DNA of 64,000 nt from Rapana venosa (GCA_028751875.1 CM054145.1:11315020-11379019), one strand, 5' to 3'. Positions 9,700-20,893 are shown, counted from the stretch's first letter. The notes: generated by a model not told the origin, from the letters alone. Translations and numbers: made by a program.

Positions 9700-11230
9700 C
9701 CTTTGGCAAGTCATCATCATCATCATCAGTCCCATGACCTTGGCGGTCGTGGAGGAGACACGAAAGACGATGCCGTGGTAAGCCTCCTCCATCCATCTCG
9801 GTCCTCGGCTCTGCGCAGTAGTGCCGAGTCATTAATCCTGGTCCATTCTCTGATGTTGTCCATCCATCACTTGTTATGTCTTCCCCTCTTTCTGCCACCT
9901 TCGAGTGTTCCCTGCAGTACCGTTTTTGGCATAGTGTTGTGGCGGGTGACGTGGCCGAACCATGTCAGCTTTTACTTCTCGACGATGGTGAGAAGGGGTT
10001 CATGTGGACCTGCCAGCTGTGTTATTTGGCTCTTGACAAATTCATTGGTCTTTCGTTCTCTCTAGGCATCAGCAGTTTTCTATGGCATTTTGTTTCAAAT
10101 GACTGGATTCGCTTTGCTGTTTCAGCAGTCAATGTCCAGGCTTCACTTCCGTACAGCAGGATAGTCTGAATTAGGGCTTTGTAGAGCTTTAGTTTGATTG
10201 GGAAACTGATCTCTTTATTTTTTCATATGGTGGTGAGTTTTGTCATGGAAGATGTTGCCATGGCTAGTCTGACTTTGATTTCTGTCGTCGATCGCCCGTC
10301 CTTTGTGAGTGTAGCGCCAAGGTATTTAAAAGCGTCTACCTCCTCCAGTTGCTGGCCATTCATGTAAATTTTAGCAGTGGCGTTGCTCGTGCTGTTCACA
10401 AGTACTTTACTTTTCTCCAAGCTCACCTCCATCCCATATGCTCCAGCTCTGTTCTCAAGCCTGGTCGTAAGATCTTGCAGCTCTGTGTTACTTCCTCCCA
10501 TGAGGTCAATGTCATCGGCAAACCGCAAGTTGTTGAGGGGTCTGGCGCCAATGGAGGGTCTCTCTCATAATGTTTTCCAAGAACAGATTAAACAGGACTG
10601 GAGATAACAGGCATCCTTGTCGGACCCCAACTGTGGTTTTGAAGTAGTCTCCGACCTGATTGTTCAGGAGGACTGCACTGCTTGTGGTGTTGTATAGTGC
10701 TTGAACGATTTGCACTGGTCCTTCTTCAATGCCAAACATTCTGAGGACCTGCCACAGGCCTTCGTGCCATACTCTGTCGAAAGCCTTCTTGAAGTCGATG
10801 AAGTTGTGGAATAGGTCTCTCTGATGTTGAAGATGTTTTTCCATCAGGATGTGGCAGTTAAAAATCTGTTCGATTGTGCTCCTGCCTGCCCTGAAGCCAG
10901 CTTGTTCCTCTGCAAGGTGTTCTTCTGCCTCCTTTGAGCATGATCTTGCTAGCGTGGCTGATGAGGCTGATAGTTCTATAGTTTTGGCATTGGCGTAAAT
11001 TCCCCTTCTTGGGCAGAGGTATGATGAGTGATTGTGTCCATTCTGTTGGCCACTGTTTTGTCTCCCAAATCTTCTGACAGATAGCTGTAACATGTGTGAT
11101 AACTGTTTCGTCACCATACTTGAGCAGCTCTGCTGGTATGTTGTCTGCTCCTTTCCTACTGGTAAACTGCAGATGGCTTCTTCCACTTCTTCCCTCAGTA
11201 TAGGTAATGGCGAGGGTACTTTTTGGCAAG
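9700..11230 (-). pseudogene. CFDP2-type LINE reverse transcriptase (third lineage), 5'-truncated
   Basis: Minus-strand pieces read, in order: TEWTQSLIIPLPKKGNLRQC (about 11030), EEQAGFRAGRSTIEQIFN, HNFIDFKKAFDRVWHEGLW (motif A, 10800-10750), GVRQGCLLSPVLFNLFLENI (motif B, about 10600), MRFADDIDLMGG (motif C, FADD, 10528-10495), then thumb VDAFKYLGATLTKDGRST. The distal C-terminal part to about 9710 follows in other frames and ends in a run of ATG/TGA triplets. It is related to LINE-B (42130, 62404) but too different to be the same family. Endonuclease is absent and several frameshifts occur. It abuts the L2 copy at 9655. Confidence 0.85.
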
Positions 11231-11640
11231 TACACACAGACAAAATCAAGAACATCTTTGCTCATTTTTACTTGAGCTGCACAGGAATATACATTTTGAA
11301 TGTTATTTGGTGCTGGTGAAACACACATTTTATAGTCCAAACTTCCATGCACGTATAATACAGCTGTTTTAATTTTTGCACTGTGGTCTACGTTTTCGGT
11401 CACAGGTGGATAGGAACAATTCGACAGTTTGGGCAAACTACGCCTGGTCACATTCAGTGACTGAGGTCTAAGTACTTGAATTAATAGCCTTTGAGACAAT
11501 ACGTTGTTCTAGATAATGCAGGTTTGTTGTATTGATGGAACTGCAAATCGGACGTACCTTACACATTGCTGCTATTATGGATAAGACAGCCTCACAATTC
11601 AGTACGAGAATTAGAGTATAATTACAACAATGATAAAACT
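11231..11640. other. no gene recognised
   Basis: The sequence upstream of the truncated RT. A minus-strand frame stays open to 11499 but has no motif I recognise beyond the RT part. It may be the pre-insertion target DNA. Confidence 0.4.
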
Positions 11641-11762
11641 AAGTGTATGTGTGTGTATTTGTTTGTGTGTGTGTGTGTGTTCGTGTGTGGTGTGTGTGTG
11701 TGCGTGTGTATACGCGTGCGTGCATGAGTGAGTGAGTGTGTGGGTGCGTGTGTGTGTGTAGG
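11641..11762. repeat. (GT)n-rich microsatellite with GC and GTGA variants
   Basis: About 120 bp of alternating GT with CGTG and GAGT interruptions. It is potentially Z-DNA forming. Confidence 0.85.
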
Positions 11763-11929
11763 GGCAGGGTATCTGGACAAAGAGCAAAAATAATGAGCTG
11801 ATACAAGAAAGCAAGTTTTTGTTTTTGAAAAAGAACTATTTGTAGGGTCTTTCAAGTGAAGGCATAATTGTTCATCGGAGAGCTAAGTTACCGCAGAATG
11901 TTTAACAAAGGTTCGCTATGGCTGATACC

Positions 11930-12975
11930 AGTCAGCTAGGTAGGATTATGATATGTTCTGCCATGGTCCCTGGTGATCTCTAACATAAGGACGACGTTTG
12001 TAGAAAGGCTGGGAGACCCTGGGTTGCTGTTGCGGGATCCTTCTTGTTTTCTTTGGCTTCTTCCAGAAGAGTCCCCTGACATGCCTGCCCATGTTTCCTG
12101 CCAGAACACTAGATCCCTGTGCAGTCAGGTGAAGGTCATCCTTCAGCGTTCTGAAGCTGGTATGGTACACGTATTGAATGCCATATAGACCAGAAGTTGT
12201 CAGGGCATTGAAGACTTCCCTCTTCACGTTGAGCTATGGATCTTTCATCCCGATGGCAATCTTACTGACGACAAGTTTTAGGCTGGAATGTTCCCTGACA
12301 ATGTCCTTGATGGATTGAGTAAACTGCTGACTGCACTCTTTAGGATCCACCTTCCTGATGGTGTTGATGCCACAGTGGATCACCACTGCGTCCAGCGGCT
12401 TCTCAGCAGATGACTGTACTGCCTGGAAGGTTGGACCCAAATCGTCTTCTGTAAATCATTGATGGGACTCAGCATCAAAACCATAAGAACAGCCCAGTCT
12501 TTTAAGTCAAGATGAGCACAGAGTCGTGGATAATTACTACCTGAGAAATGTCGGGGGGGGGGGGGGGGGGGGGTGGAGGGGGGGCGGGGGTTGCTGCCAG
12601 GATGACTTTTTCATGCAGTATTTACACTTATCTCCTGAAAGTTATCGACGTCATAAGTCTTACAGTCTTTGCTTCTTTTATTCTTTTTCTTGACAGTCTT
12701 CACGGCAACTCTGGCAGTGGGTTTATTTTAACTCGCTATGGGTAAACTCTCCCCCTCCCTGCGTACATCGCTGCAGATGTGGTGGCCTCTGCATAGGTGG
12801 AGAGAACAGTGTTGTCCGTTTGCGTTCCCTGGTCATGGCTGCGTTTTGGAAATGTTGCCTGCTCTAGCTGAATACTTGGCTTGGCTTGATTTGATCCACG
12901 GTTGGTCGTGGTTCCTGTAGTTGAGACCTTAGAATAAATTGTGTTTTTCATGCGTGGCCACCAAAGATCCAAGTT
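11930..12975 (-). pseudogene. LINE ORF1-like protein with SGNH-type domain
   Basis: Minus-strand frames 12972-12736, 12440-12234 and 12227-11946 read as one broken ORF. The first part has a low-complexity segment ending RSHDQGTQTDN...YAEATTS, a style common in LINE ORF1 proteins. The middle has LDAVVIHCGINTIRKVDPKE, resembling the block III Gly-x-Asn region of SGNH hydrolases, followed by QSIKDIVREHSSLKLVVSKI. The last part has LHLTAQGSSVLAGNMGRHV, where an SGNH enzyme would carry its D-x-x-H (here the Asp-x-x-His spacing is not clear). A basic C-terminus follows. SGNH-like ORF1 proteins occur in CR1-type LINEs. No matching EN/RT follows directly. Poly-G 12553-12573 interrupts it. Confidence 0.65.
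12553..12573. repeat. poly-G tract
   Basis: 21 consecutive G, followed by further G-rich sequence to about 12590. It interrupts the ORF1 remnant (C-run on the coding strand). Confidence 0.95.
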
Positions 12976-13029
12976 TTATTTTGGCACTTTGGTTCATACA
13001 GGTTAGGTAGATGTTTCCAATTATTGTCC

Positions 13030-13286
13030 AGTCTACTCTTAAGGGGTTGTAGGGGTTCCACCAGTAGCACACTTGGCGCCTCCGCCCTGGTGGCAGACGG
13101 AAGGCGCGGTCCTTGTTGACCCAGGCGGCGACCGATCCGGTATATTCTTTATTTTCGTCCGTTCCATTTGGCGTGTCTTGGGCAAAAGTAGCCTGGCGGC
13201 GCCCATCTCTCTCCAGGCGTGATTTTTGGGTTGGGTTGACTCCCCACATGTCACAGGTGGTACCGGGTTACATGGTTACCGGTAGC
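13030..13286 (-). pseudogene. LINE-A 5' end, inverted segment
   Basis: On the minus strand this starts CTACCGGTAACCATGTAACC and continues with GTCAACAAGGACCGCGCCTT and GTGTGCTACTGGTGGAACCC. It matches the first ~250 bp of the LINE-A copy at 22615-22860 (CTACTGGTAGCCATGTAAAC, GTCAACAAGGACCGCGCCTT, GTATGCTACTAGTGGAACTC). The next part of the same LINE starts on the plus strand at about 13300. This head-to-head arrangement is what twin priming during LINE insertion produces. Confidence 0.75.
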
Positions 13287-13299
13287 ATAGGACACCTCT

Positions 13300-16125
13300 G
13301 ACCTGACCTTGATTACATCACCATCGCAACATGGAACGTCAGAAGTCTGGCCCCAACAGGCAAACTCCAAAACTGATAACGACGGGACATACACCGGCAT
13401 CGGGTAGTCTCGTGGGGTCAGTGGAAAGACCCGGGTGAACACCAAACTGAAAAGGGTCAAACCCCAAACTATAGCGGGGGAGGGGACAAGATAAAATGGC
13501 GTAGGCAGCTTGTCAACAAAACATCAAGACTGGGTAATGGAACCCCCATAAACACCGGTTTATGGCCATCCGCCTCGGGGCACCCCCATTCACATTAAAA
13601 TAATAAAAATTTATATGGAATTTATAAAAGCGCTGAATTTTTGTAAAAAACAAAAAAATCGAAGCGTTTAAACCCTACGCCCCCAACAACGATCCGATAT
13701 AAATTCTAGAGGAATTCTAAACCAACAAAGGGCACATCGATAAGAGAAAAAGAAAACATCTTGTCACCAGGGAACTGGAACGCCAAAGGGTGGGGAGACG
13801 CACTAAAAAGCCTGGACAAATTCTGCGGTCTCCCTGAAAATGCATCACCAATGCGGGGACTCGCCCTACTGGAATTGCCAGCTACAACGACAGGGTTGCC
13901 CCAAATTACCCTTTTGGAGAACAAAGGAAAATCCCGACGCTGGAAGGCATGCACCCAATGGATCCATCACAACCAGTTTGACTACACCCGGGTGCAGAAC
14001 CCGGTTTTCGATCGGGCTCAACAAGAAAAGACAGGAAAATTCCCAGGTCGACAGGGGGCAGCGACATGACCTCGTGCCCTGAACTTAATCCGTTTGAAGA
14101 AGCCCAAAAAAGACAAAGAACCCAGACTCAAGTTCAACCGGAAAAACTGAAGGACCCCCCCATCGCCGAGTCCCCAAAGCAAAAATAGGGGGGAAATTCG
14201 CCCCACTGCTGGACTGAAAAGAGCCGAAACGATGACCACCAGTTTTAACACAGGTTTACTAACAGCAACATTACTTCGGCAAAACGCCGAAAAACACAAC
14301 CATGGTCAAGAAAAACATTAAATATGTGTGAAAAAGAGAATGAAAAAGACAAGAAATAAGAGCAGGAGAAAGAGAAGAAAAAAAAGAAGGAAGACATGAG
14401 GAAGCCCAAGGGAGGAAGGGAAGAAAACAATGTACAAAAATCGAAGAGAGCCTGACAAAAAATAATAGCGGGGAAGAGCAATACCAAAATTTGTGAAAGA
14501 CTCACCAAAACAAACAGGCAAGAGAAAAAAAACTCCAGGACAAAAAAGGGAACCCAAACAGAAAAAAAGGGAAAATCGTTGGGCAGTGGAGGGAATACTT
14601 TTCCCGAACTCTCAACATCAACGCTAGGCGACCCCAGCGTACTTGAAACCGACCCTATCGAAAAAAAGACAACTTCCCAAATTCCGCGAGGAAGTAAAGT
14701 AAAATTAGATCCTGAAAAAAGGAAAATCACAGGAATCGACAACATCCCAGCAGGCTGATCCAACAGGGGGGGAGAAGCAGTGACAGACTTTACAAGTATC
14801 TCCCAACAAATCGGGCAGACCGAGAGGGGCCAAACCCCATGGACCCAATCACTCTCCCCTTTCTCCCCCAGAAAGGGAAATCCCCCAGCAGTCCCAAAAA
14901 ACACGGAAAATACCCACAATCTGCCAGTAAAGTCATGCTGAAAGTGATCCGAAAAAGGCGAAACCACCAAAGAGACTCGCCGAAAGCGGGCCGGTTTCCC
15001 CCCAAATAAAGCCCACAGAAAAAAATTTTCAACCGGGTTTTTTCTGTGTAGAAATACAGCCAGCACCAACAAGACATTTTCCACGTCTTCATTGATTTTA
15101 AGAAGGCCTTCGATAAGTAGGCATGACGCTTGTGGGCCCCCATGAACAAATTCAACAGGGCCAAAAGCTGACCACCAAAAGGAACTCTACTAAAAGGCCA
15201 CCATGCAGTACTCGTACAGGGCACGGTAGGGGAATGGTTCCGACCCAGTTGGGTCCGACAGGGATGTCTGCTGTCGCCGACATTTTAACATTTTCCCGAA
15301 CGACATGACGACACCTTGAAAGACCACACAGGCACAGTCACTTTTGGAGGCGAACAACACCAACCTCATTTTCCCGATGACATTGACGGTCTGGCAGGAA
15401 TAAAGAGGAATGCCCCTAGTGAACAACGGGACGAAATATCCTCACGAAAAAGGCATGGAAATCAGCGCCGAAAAAACCCAAGCCCTGAAAACCAGTCCCC
15501 AACCAATCACCGCCAAGATCACTCCAGCGGAAAAAAAAACTGGGGACAGTTTACCATTTCAAATACCTTGGGGGCCCAAAAATGAGGAGGGATCGAAGAC
15601 CCAAAACCTGAAGAGCGCACAAACAGCAGCAGCAAAGGCAAACTGAAGACCAAGGAGAACAGAAAAATCCCTCCGGAAAAAAGGTAAATACTAAAACGCG
15701 CTAGTCACCTTTTAACATGCTTTACGCAGAGGCATGGACACTGAACGCGACCCACAAAGGAGGATCCAAGCAGTAGAATGAGAGCCAAAGGCTCCTTGGC
15801 TCTCATACAAGGGGGCCCTGTCCCCAACAATGAGTCCGCAGAAGGGGCGGGGCATAAGCCTACTGACCACGGCGAAAAAGAGGAAAATCAATGGGATCAC
15901 TAAAACCCCCAGAAGGACTTTCAAAGACCCCCGCAAGGAACATCCAGGGGAAGAGAAGACGGGCAGACAGAGGAGAAAGTGGGGCCCACGAATCCTGTTG
16001 GGCAGGGGGAATTCAGTTCACCCAGGCCTCGCCACGACCGGCTAATTTGGGGCCGCTGGTCCACCTTCGTCCCCACCATGCAGCGCCCCCGACCCTGGGG
16101 TTTTAAGGGGCAGTGAACAGTGATG
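13300..16125 (+). pseudogene. LINE-A copy 1 (EN and RT), heavily damaged
   Basis: The plus strand follows LINE-A from ACCATCGCAACATGGAACGT (EN start, about 13320) to the 3' end near 16117. Recognisable segments are GIDNIPAG (about 14735), SAEKTQALKTSPQPITAK (about 15460-15515) and DNIDG/DDIDGLAGIK (about 15375-15405). The 3' end is GGCCGCTGGTCCACC with homology to GAGCCAACTGGTGCA at 25989. Frames change every 50-200 bp. Many changes are expanded A, C or G runs relative to the copies at 22615 and 47102. The RT catalytic FADD is not readable in frame. The EN/RT protein of this family nicks DNA and primes cDNA synthesis at the target. This copy is certainly dead, although part of the damage may be sequencing error. 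Confidence 0.75.
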
Positions 16126-16129
16126 AACT

Positions 16130-16657
16130 CTTAAAGGGGGTTAATTGATGGTGCTGTCCTAACCCCTCAAGAGACTGTTCCATGTTACAACTTTTTGTGG
16201 GGAAAAAAAGTTCCCCCGAGATCTAGTCGGCACCCACTTTCGTATTTTAGGGAGTGCCCACGGAGTATTTTCCCACTTGTCAGTGATAGTTTTAATACGG
16301 TTGGGTAGTTTACAGATCATTTCGTTTTGTTGGTTGACCGTGTCTTGAGCATGATACGGCTTGCACAAAGCATTACTAATTGGATTTTAAGCACGCAAAA
16401 CCCGTGTCCCCTAGAGTGCTGGAGTGTGACTGAAAGGGCAGATTTCTCTTCAGCCCGTGCTTTTAGATGGCAGAACGCTTCAAGGATTTTTCCCGGGGGG
16501 CTCCACCTTCCATTTCCTTCAGGTTTTTTGACATTTTGGGGTTTTTGACGCCAAAAAGGTGAGTGGCTTCCAGCTCCTAACCTTTTGGGATCTGGTCATG
16601 CGTTGTACAACCGGTAACTTTGCGGGCGATCAAGAAAAGACCCTTTTCCCCCATCTT

Positions 16658-16694
<37 letters not shown>

Positions 16695-17490
16695 GTGTGT
16701 GTGCATGTGGTGTATGTGTTTCTTTTTAAAAAGTAAACGGAAAAATTTTAGTTTTTATGACATTTAGCAAACTAGCCAACTTGCAAAACACAAAATTTTG
16801 GTCCCTGCCGGTATGGAGACGGATCAGTGCTCTCCCTCTCTCTCTTCTCTCCTCCTCCCCTCACGCCCGCACGGCTTTTTAATGGCGGGAGGCTTTCTCT
16901 GTCTTTTAAATTTTTTTACTTGTTACAAATTTTCTTCATCCAGTGTTAATAGAAACAGGCAACAAACTATCCCCTCAACCATTGGAAAAGATTTACGGTA
17001 AACAAAACATTTTTAAAGGTGTACGATGTAAACAGTTGGGGTTTTGAAAAAGGCAGCACAAAGTGACCTGCAATGACTGGCTAGAGCTGGCTTTTCAACC
17101 ACCCCAAAAAAGAACATCTCTCTGCCCAATGGACCCTGAAGTGAGCTACAAGCCACCTGAGACATTTTACAGGACTGACGACTGTTTGAGATCTTTGCGG
17201 CCCCCTGTCCGTTCCTTCAGGGTTTTAGGAGGGAGTCTTTCTGTAAACAGAATTTTGGGAAAAAATCAGGAACAGGGAAAAAAGCAACTTTTCAGGGGAT
17301 GCTACTAGGCACTTGTAGTAGTACACTTTCATGCAAGTTTTAGACCACTAACCGCCCTTCCTTACCCCCAAAAAAAAATTTTTCTCATTGGGTTGATTTA
17401 GCCAATGATCCTACAATAAAATAAAGTAGACAAATGATTTTGTTGGTGTCTCATACCCTTTTCTGATTCGCAGAGTCAAAAAAGAGGGTG
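16130..17490. other. no gene recognised; contains (GT)n
   Basis: A pure GT microsatellite lies at about 16664-16702. Short open frames, such as 16368-16159 minus and 17063-17308 plus, show no motifs I know. The run-rich texture (AAAA, GGGG, CCCC every few bases) continues from the LINE to the left, so frames here may be unreliable. Confidence 0.4.
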
Positions 17491-17493
17491 ATA

Positions 17494-17860
17494 AATTTAA
17501 ATTAGCCGGGGACTTTGTATGTGCACCCGCTTAGATACAGTGATAATTTCCCTTTAAGATTGTATGCAGATCTAATTTGACCAGGAAATAATTTTATTAT
17601 CTCCCCTTGCTACCTAGCGCTGTGGGGCTAAAAAGGACCACCCTGTGAATTGGTGAAAATTTTTTATTTTTAGGTAGTGATAGTTTTGCAGTTCAGGGTC
17701 CTTCATTTTCATTGTTAGAGTAATTGTGAATTACACTGCCATGCTGGGGTACTGAATAAGATTAACTTTAACGCGTTTCTTTGAGTCATCTGTTCTATGA
17801 ATTGTGTTTGCAAACAAATTATTATTTTAAACTTACTTTTTCCTTTTCCTCTTGACATCA
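17494..17860 (+). mobile_element. LTR family B, 5' copy
   Basis: Matches 20193-20584 in order: GACTTTGTATGTGCACC, CTTAGATAC, TTTTTAGGTAGTGATAG, GGTCCTTCATT, ATGAATTGTGTTTGC, ending CTCTTGACATCA. The pair flanks about 2.3 kb with gag-like coding sequence. This copy carries more run-length differences than the 3' copy. The sequence after 17860 no longer shows a clean primer-binding site. Confidence 0.7.
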
Positions 17861-18356
17861 TTGCAATTTTTTTCTCACTGCACGATTGCGATTTTGGAGC
17901 TTGGCGCAATTTTGTAACTAAAGACTCAGTCCAGCTTGGTAAAAACCACCAGCATGATGTTATTCAGATAGAAGGAAATAGACCAAGCCTTTCTACTCAG
18001 CAATGAGGAGTCACTACCTGTTCAACATGCCTTGCACATGATATGCCATCAGAAGCCAAATAACAGAAGGAGGGAAGCAGCTGACCCATTCCTTCCTTCC
18101 AGTGATGAAAAATCCTAGACTGCTTAACTTGCCTAGCACACACTAGGGCCCCAGAAGCTGCTTAAGTTTTCCAGTGATGAGGGCTTTATCAGGGAAGTAA
18201 AGCTGCAGCCCATGACAAACGTGATGGTTGCTGGGTGCACTGGAGGGCCAAGCACAACAAATCCTCTCCAAGAATGTTGAGAAAGTGGACACACCCCAGA
18301 AAATCTTCGGCATCCTTTCAGCAACACTGGGGAAACAGCAGGGTTCTGTGACGCAG

Positions 18357-19398
18357 GCAGCAGGGCCTTGTTAAGAGTGTTGATGAATATGTTTCTGCCT
18401 TGAGACTATTATGGTCCAACACCACCAAAGTTGGCACCTTGTCACCAGGCATGCTCTGTGAAACTTTCATAGACGGACTTCATCCAGCTTGAGAGTGGCC
18501 ATGGTCTACCCTCCAAGACGTTGTCACCGAGGCTCAACGCTGGATGAGGGAGGACGGAGGCATGAACATAACCATGGAGCAGACATCCATGGCTTGGAAG
18601 CCCAGATCGCTGCCTTGATGTCAGAAAACGCTGCCATGAGACAAGAAAACGCTGTTATAAGGCAGGAGCTACAAAGACAACCTCGCCAAGCCTCAGCACG
18701 TACCAACAGGCCCCCAATCCAGAACCGCTTGCCCCCACCGCGTCGGAACAGCAACCAGTGAGAGGCCATCACCTGCAGGGCCTATGCCGGGTCCTGAAAT
18801 GCTGGTGGTGCCAGCGCCAGGATCACCGGGGGTGGACTGCCGGGCCAAGCGGTCATACCAGCGACGGGACCACTGTCAAGAGGTGGGCAGTAGCAGAGCT
18901 GCCATGAGGGAACCCAGAAGGCTGGAAAAAACTGTTGCCCGCCTTCAGGCTTGGCTGTCATCACTGACAGCTGAGATTGCCAACCTGAAGGGCACCGACT
19001 ACACATGAAAGAATCAGGTTGTTGCCAACAGCCTGAAAGTTCAAAACAGCAGGCCTGTCAAGAGGCCATGTTCCACCGAACAGTGTGTGGAACGAGCTGT
19101 TTCCCTGCCACAGTCAGTGGCAACACTGAAAACCACCATTGGCATGACGCCCTAAGTGTAAGCTGACAATGCCCATGCCTGCTTCTCATGTGGCACCACT
19201 GGTAGGTGGTGCAGAGTGAACTGTCACCATAAACCCTTTCTGCCTGCACCTGTGCCCTTGGACTTGCCATATGAACAGTACTGTGCTCTTGACATATCTT
19301 GTAGTTCTGGTTTTGAGTCAGAGACTGAACTTGTTCCTGTTGGTCTTTCTACTCCAGTTCCTGTCCCCAGAGGCTCTTCACAGTCAGCCATCAAGTAA
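18357..19398 (+). pseudogene. gag-like gene of a gag-only LTR element
   Basis: The frame from about 18366 reads VDEYVSALRLLWSNTTKV and LCETFIDGLHPAWRVAM, similar in style to the capsid of LTR-element Gag (retrotransposon gag domain). A coiled coil at 18580-18680 has LEAQIAALMSENAAMRQENA. A proline/arginine-rich stretch with a stop at 18760 follows. Further on, near 19177, a damaged zinc knuckle reads CFSCGTTGRWCRVNC. It has Arg where the CCHC His belongs and one extra residue. No protease, RT, RNase H or integrase is seen before the 3' LTR. At least two stops break the frame. Gag would package RNA, but mobility would need pol in trans. Confidence 0.55.
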
Positions 19399-20040
19399 GT
19401 TGCACATGACTAGATCACTGTGAATTGCATTTGGAATGTTAATGACTCTCTTGGTATTGAGTTTGACATGTTTTAAATGGTATAGCTCAATTTTGTAAGA
19501 CCTAAGAGCAGTTATGGCATGGTTGTTTTATATTTTGTTGACAAAGTGAAATGTATTACAATCAGAGTTTAAAAGTTTTCCTGTAGATCTAGTGATGGAG
19601 TTATAATTTAACTTGCTATTTTAAAAAGTTAATTCCAAAAGAGAGAAATTAGTTAAAAGTAAAATTTATTGGATCAGAAAATAGAATAAATGTTCACCCA
19701 GTTTGCAGCAGTAACTGTTCTATGAATAACATGATTGATTTTGAGGTAAGCATTGGTCTGTAAAAATTCATATTGCCTAACAGATTGTTCTGTTTGGTCC
19801 TTTCTTTAGTCATTAATGTTTGATCCCAAAAAGTAGCTGTTTAAGAAGATTCCAGTTCACATATTTTTGGCATAGTTTGAGATGATTAACTTGATGTATA
19901 GATCTGCTTTAACAAGTGTTTATTCCAGATTAGTTGTCACTGATTGGGTTTAGATCTAGACAGATGGGGATTTCTTGTATTCTTTTAGGGAAGTTGTAAA
20001 ATGTTTTCATATGCAGTAGTGCTAAGTATTGTTGTTTGTG

Positions 20041-20192
20041 CCTGTCAGTGTGGACACTTACACAGGTTGTGGGGGGAGATGTAGCAAGGTGTGTGTGTGT
20101 GTGGAACTTTTTATGAGGAGTCTGAAATCTGATAACTAGCATTTAGTTTTGTGCCTGTCAGCGCAGATGCTGACAGAGGTTGTGGGGGGAGA
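20041..20192 (+). other. duplicated polypurine tract region
   Basis: GGTTGTGGGGGGAGATGTAGC occurs twice, at 20065-20085 and 20178-20198, each preceded by CCTGTCAG. The second lies immediately before the 3' LTR and should be the functional polypurine tract. The first looks like an LTR start too (TGTAGC) but is followed by a (GT)n run, so it is probably a local duplication. Confidence 0.6.
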
Positions 20193-20584
20193 TGTAGCCT
20201 TGGGCACTTTGTATGTGCACCAGCTTAGATACGATTTGAGTTATTTCCCTTATGATTGTATGCTAGATCTAATGTGACAGGGTGGTAATTATATTATCTC
20301 CCATGCTATCATAGGGATGTGTGTCTTAATCGGAACACACCTGTAAATTGTATGATATTGTGTATTTTTAGGTAGTGATAGTCAGCAAGTGTTAAGGTCC
20401 TTCATTGTTGTTGTTGGAGTGATCCTGGTACCACTACTGTCGTGCTAAGGACTGAACAAAGATGAACTTCAAGCTGTTGTCTTCCCCTGGGTCTTTGTTG
20501 CCTAGTTGCTATGAATTGTGTTTGCTAAGAATTACGTATTCCACTTAATCCCTACCCTGCCTCTGTCCTTGCCTCTTGGCATCA
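20193..20584 (+). mobile_element. LTR family B, 3' copy
   Basis: From TGTAGCCTTGGGCACTTTG, just after the G-rich tract, to CCTCTTGGCATCA, about 392 bp. The ends TGT...TCA are near the TG...CA rule. The part from 20273 (TGTGACAGGGTGGTAATTAT) to about 20350 resembles the first 80 bp of family-A LTRs, so A and B share U3 sequence. The partner is 17494-17860. Confidence 0.7.
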
Positions 20585-20587
20585 TAA

Positions 20588-20602
20588 GTGGCGCTGCAAG
20601 CA
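20588..20602 (+). other. PBS-like site after LTR B
   Basis: TGGCGCTGCAAGCAG follows the LTR B end after three bases. It starts with TGG, as needed to pair with a tRNA 3' CCA, and resembles TGGTGCTGCAGTAGG after LTR A at 6375. A primer site downstream of a 3' LTR implies a tandem (LTR-PBS-LTR) arrangement. Confidence 0.55.
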
Positions 20603-20605
20603 GAT

Positions 20606-20893
20606 TGTGAAAGAAGGTAATTGGCTTATCTTCCCATGTGTTCAGAGCAACATGTTACTATTTTGTGAAAGAAGGTCATTGGTTTATCTTCCCATGTGTT
20701 CAGAGCAACATATTACTATTTTGTGAAAGAAGGTCATTGGCTTATCTTCCCATGTGTTCAGAGCAACATGTTACTATTTTGTGAAAGAAGGTCATTGGCT
20801 TATCTTCCCATGTGTTCAGAGCAACATGTTACTATTTTGTGAAAGAAGGTCATTGGCTTATCATCCCATGTTCAGAGCAACATGTTACTATTT
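20606..20893 (+). repeat. five tandem 58-bp units (LTR 5' end)
   Basis: Units begin TGTGAAAGAAGGT at 20606, 20664, 20722, 20780 and 20838. The last is slightly shortened near CCCATGTTC. Each ends in TGTTACTATTT or a one-base variant. Units differ by only one or a few bases, so the expansion looks recent. Confidence 0.95.

Noticed and set aside
14245..15084. 279-codon minus-strand frame, hydrophobic and Phe/Leu-rich
   Set aside because: It is the antisense of a damaged LINE-A copy in an A-rich stretch; no domain, and homology is on the plus strand.
17063..17308. 81-codon plus-strand frame as a host exon
   Set aside because: It has no recognisable motif and lies in the suspect-quality stretch, so frame integrity means little.
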